The notes under the pieces were generated by a model that had not been told where the DNA came from, did no database searches, and was given only the letters and a program-made list of their open reading frames with translations. Shown one piece after another: positions 1 through 4,746 of a stretch of DNA of 5,162 bases. The position numbers and the translations under genes are program-made. The first letter of the stretch is position 1; every line of letters begins with the position of its first letter. The stretch covers positions 1 to 5,162 of the forward strand of contig CAZVTK010000239.1 of assembly GCA_964629765.1 (NCBI GenBank). The letters run 5' to 3'. This DNA comes from RCIO01 sp964629765. GTDB lineage: Bacteria; Pseudomonadota; Alphaproteobacteria; Rhizobiales; Rhizobiaceae.

Positions 1-381
1 CCGGTCAACGCCATCTGGGAGGGCTCGGGCAACGTCATGGCGCTCGACGTGCTGCGCGTGCTCAAGCGCGCGCCCGGCCTGTTCGACGAGGTGATGGAGG
101 GCATTCGCCGCGACCTCGGCACGGCCGGCAAGGGCACGGTCAGCGTGCTGCGCGCGGCGATGGACGTGGCGATGTCCGACGAGGGCTCGGCGCGCATCCT
201 GACCGAGCAGCTCGCTCTTGCCGCCGCCGCTGCCGAGCTGAAGCGCCTCGGCGCGGGCCGCATCGCCGATGCGTTCATCGAGACGCGGCTCGCGGGCCAG
301 TGGCGCGGCACCTACGGCATGCTGCCGGCCCGCCACGACGCGCGCGCCATCGTCGACACGCTCTATCCGGACGCGGCGTAG
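1..381 (+). CDS. AidB-like acyl-CoA dehydrogenase, C-terminal part (5' end outside window)
   Basis: The frame is open from base 1 and gives the last 126 residues of a flavin-dependent acyl-CoA dehydrogenase-fold protein. It opens with PVNAIWEGSGNVMALDVLRV, which closely resembles the same region of E. coli AidB (PVNQVWEGSGNVMCLDVLRV). The WEGSGN glutamate (residue 7 here) lies where many acyl-CoA dehydrogenases carry the catalytic Glu of the YEGT motif. The rest is alpha-helical and Ala/Leu-rich, as in the family's C-terminal helical domain. AidB-type proteins bind FAD and are linked to the alkylation response. Rhizobial copies are usually annotated as AidB-like, isovaleryl-CoA or generic acyl-CoA dehydrogenases, and the substrate cannot be told from this fragment. 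The stop TAG at 379-381 lies inside the convergent transporter gene. Family assignment is firm; exact role is not. Confidence 0.9.
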   Translation, partial: PVNAIWEGSGNVMALDVLRVLKRAPGLFDEVMEGIRRDLGTAGKGTVSVLRAAMDVAMSDEGSARILTEQLALAAAAAELKRLGAGRIADAFIETRLAGQWRGTYGMLPARHDARAIVDTLYPDAA

Positions 382-1301
382 GCGCCCAGCGCCAGCATGG
401 CCGGCATGGTGAAGATCGCCAGCACGGTCTGGATGGTGGTCACCGCGGCGTAGAATTCGGCGTCGCCGCCGAGCTGGCGGGCGAGCGTGTAGCCGTTCAT
501 GGCCGTCGGCACCGAGCCGGCGAGCACGAGGTAGACGGCGGCATCGCCGCGCAGGCCGAGCGCGAGGGCCAGGCCCAGCACCATCATCGGCAACAGCAGC
601 AGTTTCGCCGCCACCGGAACCCAGACCGCCACCCGCAGGGAGGCCATGTCGGCCGGCCGCAGGCCGGCGCCGATCGAGAGCAGGCCCATGCCGATGGCCG
701 CGCTGCCCATGAAGTCGAAGGCCTGGAGCAGCGGCGCGTAGAGCCCGCCGGGAACCTGCCGTATCAGCAGGGCGGAGATGACGGCGATGACGAACGGGTT
801 CGTCGCCAGCGCCCGCGCCACGTTGCCCCAGCCGGCGTGGCCGTGGCCGAAATGCGAGACCACGGCGACGGACAGGATGTTCAGCGGGACGATGATGACC
901 GCCATCGCCAGCGCGACCACCGCCGCGGCCTCGGGCGGATAGAGTTTTTGCGCCACGGCGAGCGCCACGAAGCCGTTCCATCGCAGCGCGGTCTGGAACA
1001 GCGACGAGAATTCGCCGCGCGTGATCAGGCCGGAGGCGCGCCACAGCGGCCATGTCCCCAGCACCAGCGCGGCCATGGCGAGGATGGCGCCGAGGAGGGC
1101 GGCCAGCATGGCGTCGAGCTCGAGGGTGGAGAAATCGGCGCCGACGATCGTGGTCAGCAGCAGCATGGGATAGAGCAGCCAGTAGCTCAGCCGCTCCAGC
1201 CCGGCCCAGCCGGCGGCGTCCATCACGGGCCCGCGCCGCAACAGGTTGCCCAGCACGATCAGTATGAAGATCGGCAGGATGCTTTCGAAGATGGCGAACA
1301 T
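363..1301 (-). CDS. AEC-family (auxin efflux carrier-like) membrane transporter
   Basis: This 312-aa protein is hydrophobic throughout, with about ten membrane segments and the two-bundle layout of the AEC / Mem_trans family. Visible family marks are the N-terminal FESILPIFILIVLGNLLRR, a TNPFVIAVISALL segment starting the second half (about residue 168), and the C-terminal GSVPTAMNGYTLARQLGGD (about 262-280), followed by TTIQTVLAIFTMPAML. Family members sit in the inner membrane and export or move small organic anions such as malonate and auxin-like acids; the substrate here is unknown. I chose the ATG at 1301 over the upstream in-frame ATG at 1325. A GGAG ribosome site (1307-1310) lies 5 nt before 1301, the family N-terminus starts there, and the 1325 ATG falls inside the likely -10 box. 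The last 19 bp overlap the convergent acyl-CoA dehydrogenase. Confidence 0.9.
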   Translation of the reverse strand: MFAIFESILPIFILIVLGNLLRRGPVMDAAGWAGLERLSYWLLYPMLLLTTIVGADFSTLELDAMLAALLGAILAMAALVLGTWPLWRASGLITRGEFSSLFQTALRWNGFVALAVAQKLYPPEAAAVVALAMAVIIVPLNILSVAVVSHFGHGHAGWGNVARALATNPFVIAVISALLIRQVPGGLYAPLLQAFDFMGSAAIGMGLLSIGAGLRPADMASLRVAVWVPVAAKLLLLPMMVLGLALALGLRGDAAVYLVLAGSVPTAMNGYTLARQLGGDAEFYAAVTTIQTVLAIFTMPAMLALGAYAASG

Positions 1302-1320
1302 GGCGGCTCCGTACCGGCGC

Positions 1321-1349
1321 CGCATAGGCAGGGCGCGTGCGCCTGTAAA
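1321..1349 (-). promoter_or_regulatory. Probable sigma-70 promoter for the AEC transporter
   Basis: Read on the minus strand, TTTACA (1344-1349, 5 of 6 matches to TTGACA) is followed after exactly 17 bp by TATGCG (1321-1326, 3 of 6 to TATAAT). A start about 7 nt further on, near 1314, would give a very short leader that still contains the GGAG ribosome site at 1307-1310 and the ATG at 1301. The good -35 and ideal spacing support it; the -10 box is weak. Confidence 0.45.
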
Positions 1350-1434
1350 GACGCGGCTGCAGGGATTCGCCCGCCTCTGTTAAGGTTAACAAATGGTTTC
1401 GATTGCGGACCGGCGGCCTTGGCCACACTTTCCC

Positions 1435-1530
1435 GGTCCGAAACGGGGCCGGTCCGAAACGGGGCCGGTCCGAAACGGGGCCGGTCCGAAACGGGCCCGA
1501 CCCGAAACGGGGCCGGCCCGAAACGGGGGA
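1435..1530. repeat. Six tandem copies of a 16-bp GC-rich repeat
   Basis: Copies start at 1435, 1451, 1467, 1483, 1499 and 1515. The first three are identical (GGTCCGAAACGGGGCC). Copy 4 ends GGGCCC, copy 5 begins GACCCG, and copy 6 begins GGCCCG and ends GGGGGA. Each unit contains CCGAAACGG, a small hairpin with an AAA loop. The changes in copies 4-6 keep or improve pairing: T to C turns a T.G pair into C.G, and copy 4 can form a six-pair stem. The array ends 3 bp before the ATG at 1534, so it sits in the leader of that gene or, if translation starts at 1393, within the coding region. All six frames through the unit are free of stops. Confidence 0.97.
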
Positions 1531-1533
1531 ACC

Positions 1534-2079
1534 ATGAAGCGCAGCGCTGCAATTCTCATGTCGCTCGGCTGGACGGCGGTCTTCGGCCTCGTCGCGGCGT
1601 TCGCGCTGTTCGCGGCCGAGGACGGGGCGGCCCGCGCCATCGCCCTGTTCGCGCTGCCCATCGACGGGCGCGCGGTCGAGACGCTGCCGGGCAGGGCGGT
1701 CATGGGCGGGCTGTGCTTCGGCGCCACGGCGGTCGCGGCCCTGTTCGCCACCGCGGCGCTTGCCAATGCCCTGTCGGGCCGCGACAACCGCTCCTATGCG
1801 CGCCTCATCGTGGAGATGGCCCATGGCGGCGGCTTCGGCATCGCCGGCCTCATCGTGCTGACCGTGGCGCTGGCCGCGTCGGGAACCGTTCTGGCGGCCT
1901 CGCTCGCCGCCCTTGCCGCGATGGTCGCCTCGCTGCTGTTCCAGCGGCACGCGCTCGCCGACATCGTTCCGGCCCCGGCGGCGGCCCCCGTGGTCGCCCG
2001 GCAGATGGCGATGGCCGCCGCAGCCAATGTCAACGTGGTGCGTTTCCCCTACTACAACAGGGCGGGCGGAGCGGCCTGA
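1534..2079 (+). CDS. Unrecognised small integral membrane protein (about four helices)
   Basis: I do not recognise this 181-aa protein. It has a short basic start (MKR) and hydrophobic segments at about residues 5-28, 55-79, 97-116 and 117-136. A loop at about 80-96 holds GRDNRSYARL, and an Ala/Pro-rich stretch leads to a polar C-terminus ending NVNVVRFPYYNRAGGAA. That predicts an inner-membrane protein with both ends on the same side. The start is uncertain. ATG 1534 makes a typical membrane N-terminus, but its only ribosome-site candidate (GGGGGA, from the last tandem repeat) is 3 nt away. An in-frame ATG at 1393, with AAGG 7 nt upstream, would add 47 residues including two copies of a basic 16-residue repeat. 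The stop overlaps the next start by one base (TGATG), so the two proteins are probably made together. Confidence 0.75.
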   Translation: MKRSAAILMSLGWTAVFGLVAAFALFAAEDGAARAIALFALPIDGRAVETLPGRAVMGGLCFGATAVAALFATAALANALSGRDNRSYARLIVEMAHGGGFGIAGLIVLTVALAASGTVLAASLAALAAMVASLLFQRHALADIVPAPAAAPVVARQMAMAAAANVNVVRFPYYNRAGGAA

Positions 2080-2435
2080 TGAAATACATCCTGTTCTTCT
2101 GGGCGGTGCCGATGGGCCTCTTCTGGGGCTGGTTCACGCTGTCCTACTACGACATGAATTTCGGCTGGCTGATCCTCAGCCGGCTGGTGCACGACTTCGC
2201 CTTCCAGTTCTACGGCGACATTCTCGGCATCGACCCGGCGACGATCCCGCCGCTGGTAGCGCGCGCCTGCGTGGTCGACACGGCGATCATCTTCGGCATC
2301 TTCGCATGGCGGCGGCGCGCCGATATCCGCGCCTGGTGGGACGCGCGCCGCGCGGCCGGCGACGGCCCGATCAGCCTTGGCCCGATCAATCTTGGCGCAA
2401 CGCCCGCAGCCGGTCCAGTGCCCCCTGGAGAATGA
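2079..2435 (+). CDS. DUF6105-like small membrane protein
   Basis: The product has 118 aa and starts MKYILFFWAVPMGLFWGWF. One membrane segment is at about residues 4-24 and a second at about 59-77 (LVARACVVDTAIIFGIFAW), with a conserved-looking linker LSYYDMNFGWLILSRLVHDFAFQFYGDILGIDPATIPP cut here as two parts: LSYYDMNFGW and GDILGIDPATIPP. A basic WRRRADIRAWW follows the second helix. This matches my memory of rhizobial proteins labelled DUF6105, whose function is unknown; that label needs a domain search. A GGAG site (2068-2071) lies 7 nt before the ATG, and the start overlaps the preceding stop by one base, suggesting translational coupling. Residues from about 95 onward (GDGPISLGPINLG and a Pro-rich tail) look non-conserved, and residues 103-118 are read from DNA that also encodes the end of ruvX on the other strand. 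Confidence 0.82.
   Translation: MKYILFFWAVPMGLFWGWFTLSYYDMNFGWLILSRLVHDFAFQFYGDILGIDPATIPPLVARACVVDTAIIFGIFAWRRRADIRAWWDARRAAGDGPISLGPINLGATPAAGPVPPGE
2364..2393. repeat. Two-copy 15-bp tandem duplication at the ruvX 3' end
   Basis: GGCCCGATCAGCCTT (2364-2378) is followed directly by GGCCCGATCAATCTT (2379-2393), 13 of 15 identical. The second copy contains the ruvX stop codon (2386-2388, minus strand). The pair encodes the near-repeat GPISL-GPINL in the DUF6105-like protein. It looks like a small local duplication in the convergent overlap. Confidence 0.8.
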
Positions 2436-2853
2436 AGGCGGCGGCGGCCGAATCGATCATCCCGTCGCGGCGCCTGCGCGAAAAATCCATCTCGATCAGC
2501 GTGCGCTCGGCCGCCACCGTCGACAGCCGCTCGTCCCAGAAGACGAAGGGCAGGCCGGTGAGCGGGGCCATGTTGCGCACGAAGGCGCGGGCCGCCTGCG
2601 CGCGCGGCCCTTCGGACCCGTCCATGTTGACAGGCAGGCCGACCACCACGCCGGCCGCCTGATCGGCCTTCAGCGCGGCGAGCAGCGTCTGCGCGTCCTT
2701 GCCGAATTTTTTCCGCACGATGACGGGTCTTGGGTGGGCAAAGGCCAGCGAACGGTCGGACACCGCCAGACCGATCGTCTTGGTGCCGAGGTCGAGCCCG
2801 GCGACAACGGCGCCGGGGGGGAGGTCGAGGTCTTCGAGCGGGACGACGGTCAT
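2386..2853 (-). CDS. ruvX: YqgF/RuvX family RNase H-like nuclease (putative pre-16S rRNA nuclease / Holliday junction resolvase)
   Basis: The product is 155 aa, close to the usual YqgF length of 140-160. Motifs appear in family order: AGLDLGTKTIGLAVSD (about 18-33, with D21 the first acidic site residue), VVGLPVNMDGSEGPRA (70-85), FWDERLSTVAAE (105-116) and the final acidic site DSAAAAFIL (134-142). The fold is RNase H-like. E. coli YqgF matures the 5' end of 16S rRNA, and the family has also been proposed to resolve Holliday junctions. The ATG at 2853 starts just before the conserved domain. The open frame runs on upstream to 3048, but that extension is translated palindrome sequence and is not credible. 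No strong ribosome site is visible. The 3' end overlaps the DUF6105-like gene by 50 bp, tail to tail. Confidence 0.95.
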   Translation of the reverse strand: MTVVPLEDLDLPPGAVVAGLDLGTKTIGLAVSDRSLAFAHPRPVIVRKKFGKDAQTLLAALKADQAAGVVVGLPVNMDGSEGPRAQAARAFVRNMAPLTGLPFVFWDERLSTVAAERTLIEMDFSRRRRDGMIDSAAAAFILQGALDRLRALRQD

Positions 2854-2885
2854 GGGTAGACACTCGTCGATGCAGCGTCCCTTCG

Positions 2886-3037
2886 CACCCCCCTCTGTCC
2901 TGCCGGACATCTCCCCCTCACGGGGGGAGATCGGACGGCCGCTTCCGTTTCGCCAATCCTCAACGATTGGCGAAACCGGTAATGAAAGCCGATCTCCCCC
3001 CGTGAGGGGGAGATGTCCGGCAGGACAGAGGGGGGTG
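2886..3037. repeat. 152-bp palindromic intergenic element (rhizobial type)
   Basis: Arms 2886-2934 and 2989-3037 are perfect inverted copies of 49 bp. They share one centre with an inner perfect 12-bp inverted pair (2947-2958 and 2965-2976) around a 6-base loop. Between inner and outer stems, two 12-base stretches (2935-2946 and 2977-2988) do not pair. The whole could fold as one long hairpin with an internal bulge. Each arm also contains a smaller hairpin, CTCCCCC-TCACG-GGGGGAG-like. The sequence type (CCCTCTGTCCTGCCGGACAT, then CTCCCCC) resembles repeats I recall as abundant in Mesorhizobium-like genomes, related in spirit to RIME elements. It contains no gene and lies 32 bp from the ruvX start and 38 bp from the hydrolase promoter. 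Confidence 0.95.
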
Positions 3038-3075
3038 AACAGGCGCACACGCTCGTCACCGCATGCGCATCCGCT

Positions 3076-3103
3076 TTGACTTCATCATGCGCCGTCCTAT
3101 CCT
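3076..3103 (+). promoter_or_regulatory. Probable sigma-70 promoter for the hydrolase operon
   Basis: TTGACT (3076-3081, 5 of 6 to TTGACA) and TATCCT (3098-3103, 4 of 6 to TATAAT) are separated by 16 bp. A transcript starting near 3110 would have a leader of about 26 nt containing the strong GAGGAGG ribosome site at 3121-3127. It lies just outside the palindromic element. Confidence 0.55.
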
Positions 3104-3135
3104 GCGATCAGACCGAAAGCGAGGAGGCAAGGCGC

Positions 3136-3843
3136 ATGAAGATCACATGGTACGGGCATTCGGCCTTTCGCGTCGAGCATGGGGACGCGGTGATCCTCAT
3201 CGACCCCTTCCTGTCGGACGTATCGTGGTGGAAGGGCGGCTGGGAAGGGCCGGCCGAGGGCGCGACCCATGTCCTGCTCACCCATGGCCACAACGACCAT
3301 GTGGGCGACGCGCTGAAAATCCTGAAGAAGAGCGGGGCGCAGCTCGTCGCCAATTTCGAGATCTGCATGTGGCTCGTCTCGCAGGGCCATGACGGCAACA
3401 GGATCAACCCCGGCAATACCGGCGGCACGGTCGACTGCGGCGGCTTCACCGCGACCTTCGTGCGCGCCGACCACTCCTCCTCCTTCCAGGTCGGCGAGGG
3501 CAGGACCGTCTATCTCGGCAATCCGCTCGGGCTGGTGCTGCATTTTTCCGACGGCCGGAGCCTCTACCATATGGGCGATACCGACATCTTCTCCGACATG
3601 GCGCTCATCAACGAGCTGCACCAGCCGAAGATCGGCATCGTGCCCATCGGCGACCGTTTCACCATGGGCGGCGCGGTGGCCGCGCTCGCCTGCCGGCGCT
3701 ATTTCGATTTCGAAACGGTGATCCCCTGCCACTACGCCTCCTTCCCCATGGTCGACGGGACGGCGGAGAAGTTCGTCGAAGGAATGGAAGGCGGCGACAC
3801 GAAGGTTCTCGTCCCGGAGATCGGAAAGGCGGTGACCCTATGA
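3136..3843 (+). CDS. UPF0173-type metal-dependent hydrolase (metallo-beta-lactamase fold)
   Basis: The product is 235 aa, near the usual 225-240 of the UPF0173 family. It starts MKITWYGHSAFRV, the typical family opening, then LIDPFLS (21-27). The metal-binding motif LTHGHNDHVGD supplies H50, H52, D54 and H55. H113 (ADHSSS), D148 (HMGDTDIFSDM) and H199 (PCHYASFP) complete a two-metal site. No signal peptide is seen, so it should be cytoplasmic. The natural substrate of the family is not established; hydrolysis of an ester, thioester or phosphoester bond is the general expectation. The start at 3136 has GAGGAGG 8 nt upstream, which rules out the in-frame ATG at 3013 inside the palindromic element. 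Its stop overlaps the next start (ATGA), so the secreted protein gene downstream is coupled to it. Confidence 0.95.
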   Translation: MKITWYGHSAFRVEHGDAVILIDPFLSDVSWWKGGWEGPAEGATHVLLTHGHNDHVGDALKILKKSGAQLVANFEICMWLVSQGHDGNRINPGNTGGTVDCGGFTATFVRADHSSSFQVGEGRTVYLGNPLGLVLHFSDGRSLYHMGDTDIFSDMALINELHQPKIGIVPIGDRFTMGGAVAALACRRYFDFETVIPCHYASFPMVDGTAEKFVEGMEGGDTKVLVPEIGKAVTL

Positions 3844-4253
3844 GAATCAGTATGTTGGCGGCTGTAGCTGCGATTCTGATTCCGGCGGCTCCCGCGATGG
3901 CTCAGCAGGAGTTGATAAAGGGCGTCTACGCCCGCTCGCCGGAGCAATGCGCGGAGGCGAAGAAGGATTTCGACGGGTTCATCGAAAATGGCGAGACGTT
4001 GCTCACCGCGCGCGGCATCGAGGGCATCGAATACAATTGCGAGTTCGTCGACTGGAAGGCCGCGACGCGTTCGCTGGGCGCGGTGGCGACCATGCTGTGC
4101 GAGGAGCCCGGCTACGCCTATCCGGAGATCTACGCCGTGATGCCGCGCGCCGAGGGAGAACTCGAGTTCTCCTCGCCTCTGACGTCGGCCGCGTCCGAGA
4201 ATCCGGGCAATGCGGGCGTCTACTATCTCTGCGAAGGCGTTACGATGCCGTAG
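3840..4253 (+). CDS. Small secreted four-cysteine protein of unknown function
   Basis: I do not recognise this 137-aa protein. It begins with a clear Sec signal peptide: MRI, a hydrophobic core LAAVAAILIPAAP, then AMA before QQ, with likely cleavage after residue 21. The mature part is about 116 aa, acidic, and has four cysteines (C37, C67, C87, C131) that could form two disulfides in the periplasm. Recognisable stretches are YARSPEQCAEAKKDF (30-44), YNCEFVDWK (65-73) and YYLCEGV near the end. The start overlaps the hydrolase stop by four bases (ATGA), so expression should be coupled, although one product is cytoplasmic and the other exported. The first 25 codons are richer in A/T-ending codons than the neighbours, as often seen at signal peptides. 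A direct functional link to the hydrolase is unproven. Confidence 0.85.
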   Translation: MRISMLAAVAAILIPAAPAMAQQELIKGVYARSPEQCAEAKKDFDGFIENGETLLTARGIEGIEYNCEFVDWKAATRSLGAVATMLCEEPGYAYPEIYAVMPRAEGELEFSSPLTSAASENPGNAGVYYLCEGVTMP

Positions 4254-4259
4254 AGGATT

Positions 4260-4371
4260 CCCCCCTCATCCGGCCCTGCGGGCCACCTTCTCCCCGTTGG
4301 GGAGAAGAGGGTGCCGGCGTGGCGGCCGGCTCCCTCTCCCCGCGGGGAGAGGACGCGAGCGGGTGAGGGGG
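4260..4371. repeat. Mosaic palindromic intergenic element with several hairpins
   Basis: Its ends are inverted copies with one mismatch: CCCCCTCATCCG (4261-4272) and CGGGTGAGGGGG (4360-4371). Inside are GGCCC-TGC-GGGCC (4272-4284), a 9-bp stem with a GTT loop (4287-4307), GCCGGC repeated at 4313-4318 and 4325-4330, and a perfect 20-bp palindrome at 4333-4352. It starts 6 bp after the stop of the secreted protein gene. The type, CCTCATCCGG followed by TTCTCCCC, is a familiar repeat in alphaproteobacterial intergenic DNA. It could act as a 3' stabiliser or weak terminator for the upstream operon, though no T-tract follows any stem. Confidence 0.88.
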
Positions 4372-4375
4372 CGTG

Positions 4376-4404
4376 TTGCGCCGCAGCGCGCCCGCCGGTA
4401 TAGG
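4376..4404 (+). promoter_or_regulatory. Possible promoter for gatCA
   Basis: TTGCGC (4376-4381, 3 of 6 to TTGACA) and TATAGG (4399-4404, 4 of 6 to TATAAT) are separated by 17 bp. Transcription would start near 4411, at the edge of the 14-bp palindrome. A second -10-like hexamer, TATAGC, lies inside that palindrome at 4416-4421. The -35 is poor, so this is only a candidate. Confidence 0.35.
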
Positions 4405-4410
4405 CCGGGA

Positions 4411-4433
4411 CACGCTATAGCGTGCCACGCTAT
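4411..4433. promoter_or_regulatory. Perfect 14-bp palindrome plus a repeated half-site before gatC
   Basis: CACGCTATAGCGTG (4411-4424) is its own reverse complement. Its left half CACGCTAT recurs in the same direction at 4426-4433, 15 bp further on. A symmetric site with an extra half-site between a candidate promoter and a start codon is typical of a dimeric regulator's operator, but no known motif is recognised and the DNA could also be an RNA hairpin in the leader. Confidence 0.4.
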
Positions 4434-4453
4434 CCATTCCGGAGCATCCTCGC

Positions 4454-4741
4454 ATGTCCGTCGACATCGCCACAGTGAAGCGCGTCGCGCGGCTCGCCCG
4501 CATCGCCGTCGACGAGGACGACGCGCAGCGCATGACCGGCGAGCTCAATGTCATCCTCGGCTTCGTCGAGCAGCTCAACGAGGTCGACGTGTCCGGCGTC
4601 GAGCCGATGACCTCGGTCACGCCGATGGCGATGAAGAAACGGCAGGACGTCGTCACCGACGGCGGCAAGGCGGGCGACATCGTCGCCAACGCGCCGGCGA
4701 CGGAGGAGAATTTCTTCCTCGTCCCGAAGGTCGTGGAGTAG
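4454..4741 (+). CDS. gatC: Aspartyl/glutamyl-tRNA amidotransferase subunit C
   Basis: The product is 95 aa, the normal GatC length. Family marks are the N-terminal MSVDIATVKRVARLARIAV, ELNVILGFVEQLNEVDVSGVEPM (about 30-52) and the C-terminal APATEENFFLVPKVVE. GatC wraps around GatA and stabilises the GatCAB complex. That complex amidates misacylated Glu-tRNA(Gln) and Asp-tRNA(Asn) in the cytoplasm of bacteria lacking the direct synthetases. A GGAG site (4441-4444) lies 9 nt before the ATG. gatA starts 5 bp after the gatC stop, so the two form an operon, with gatB expected downstream or elsewhere. Confidence 0.97.
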   Translation: MSVDIATVKRVARLARIAVDEDDAQRMTGELNVILGFVEQLNEVDVSGVEPMTSVTPMAMKKRQDVVTDGGKAGDIVANAPATEENFFLVPKVVE

Positions 4742-4746
4742 GCGGC

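Noticed and set aside
1379..1390. CtrA-like site (TTAAGGTTAAC)
   Set aside because: The two TTAA halves are 2 bp apart, not the 6-7 bp of a CtrA box, so only a loose resemblance remains.
1435..1530. CRISPR array
   Set aside because: The 16-bp units are directly adjacent with no spacers, and no cas gene is nearby.
300..2078. Long plus-strand open frame from 300 that runs into the DUF6105-like gene
   Set aside because: Its first part is antisense to the clear AEC transporter and reads as low-complexity His/Gln/Arg/Gly sequence; only the part from 2079 is a real gene.
2886..3037. Insertion sequence or MITE with target duplication
   Set aside because: The palindrome has no transposase and I see no convincing direct repeat flanking 2886 and 3037.
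2854..3048. N-terminal extension of ruvX to an ATG at 3048
   Set aside because: The added 65 residues are translated palindrome sequence (PISPREGEMSGR type), and the family domain begins right after the ATG at 2853.
3013..3135. Upstream start for the metallo-hydrolase at 3013
   Set aside because: It begins inside the palindromic element; the 3136 start has a strong GAGGAGG site and the exact family N-terminus.
4287..4352. Intrinsic terminator after the secreted protein gene
   Set aside because: Strong stems exist at 4287-4307 and 4333-4352, but neither is followed by a T-run; I list them as part of the repeat element instead.
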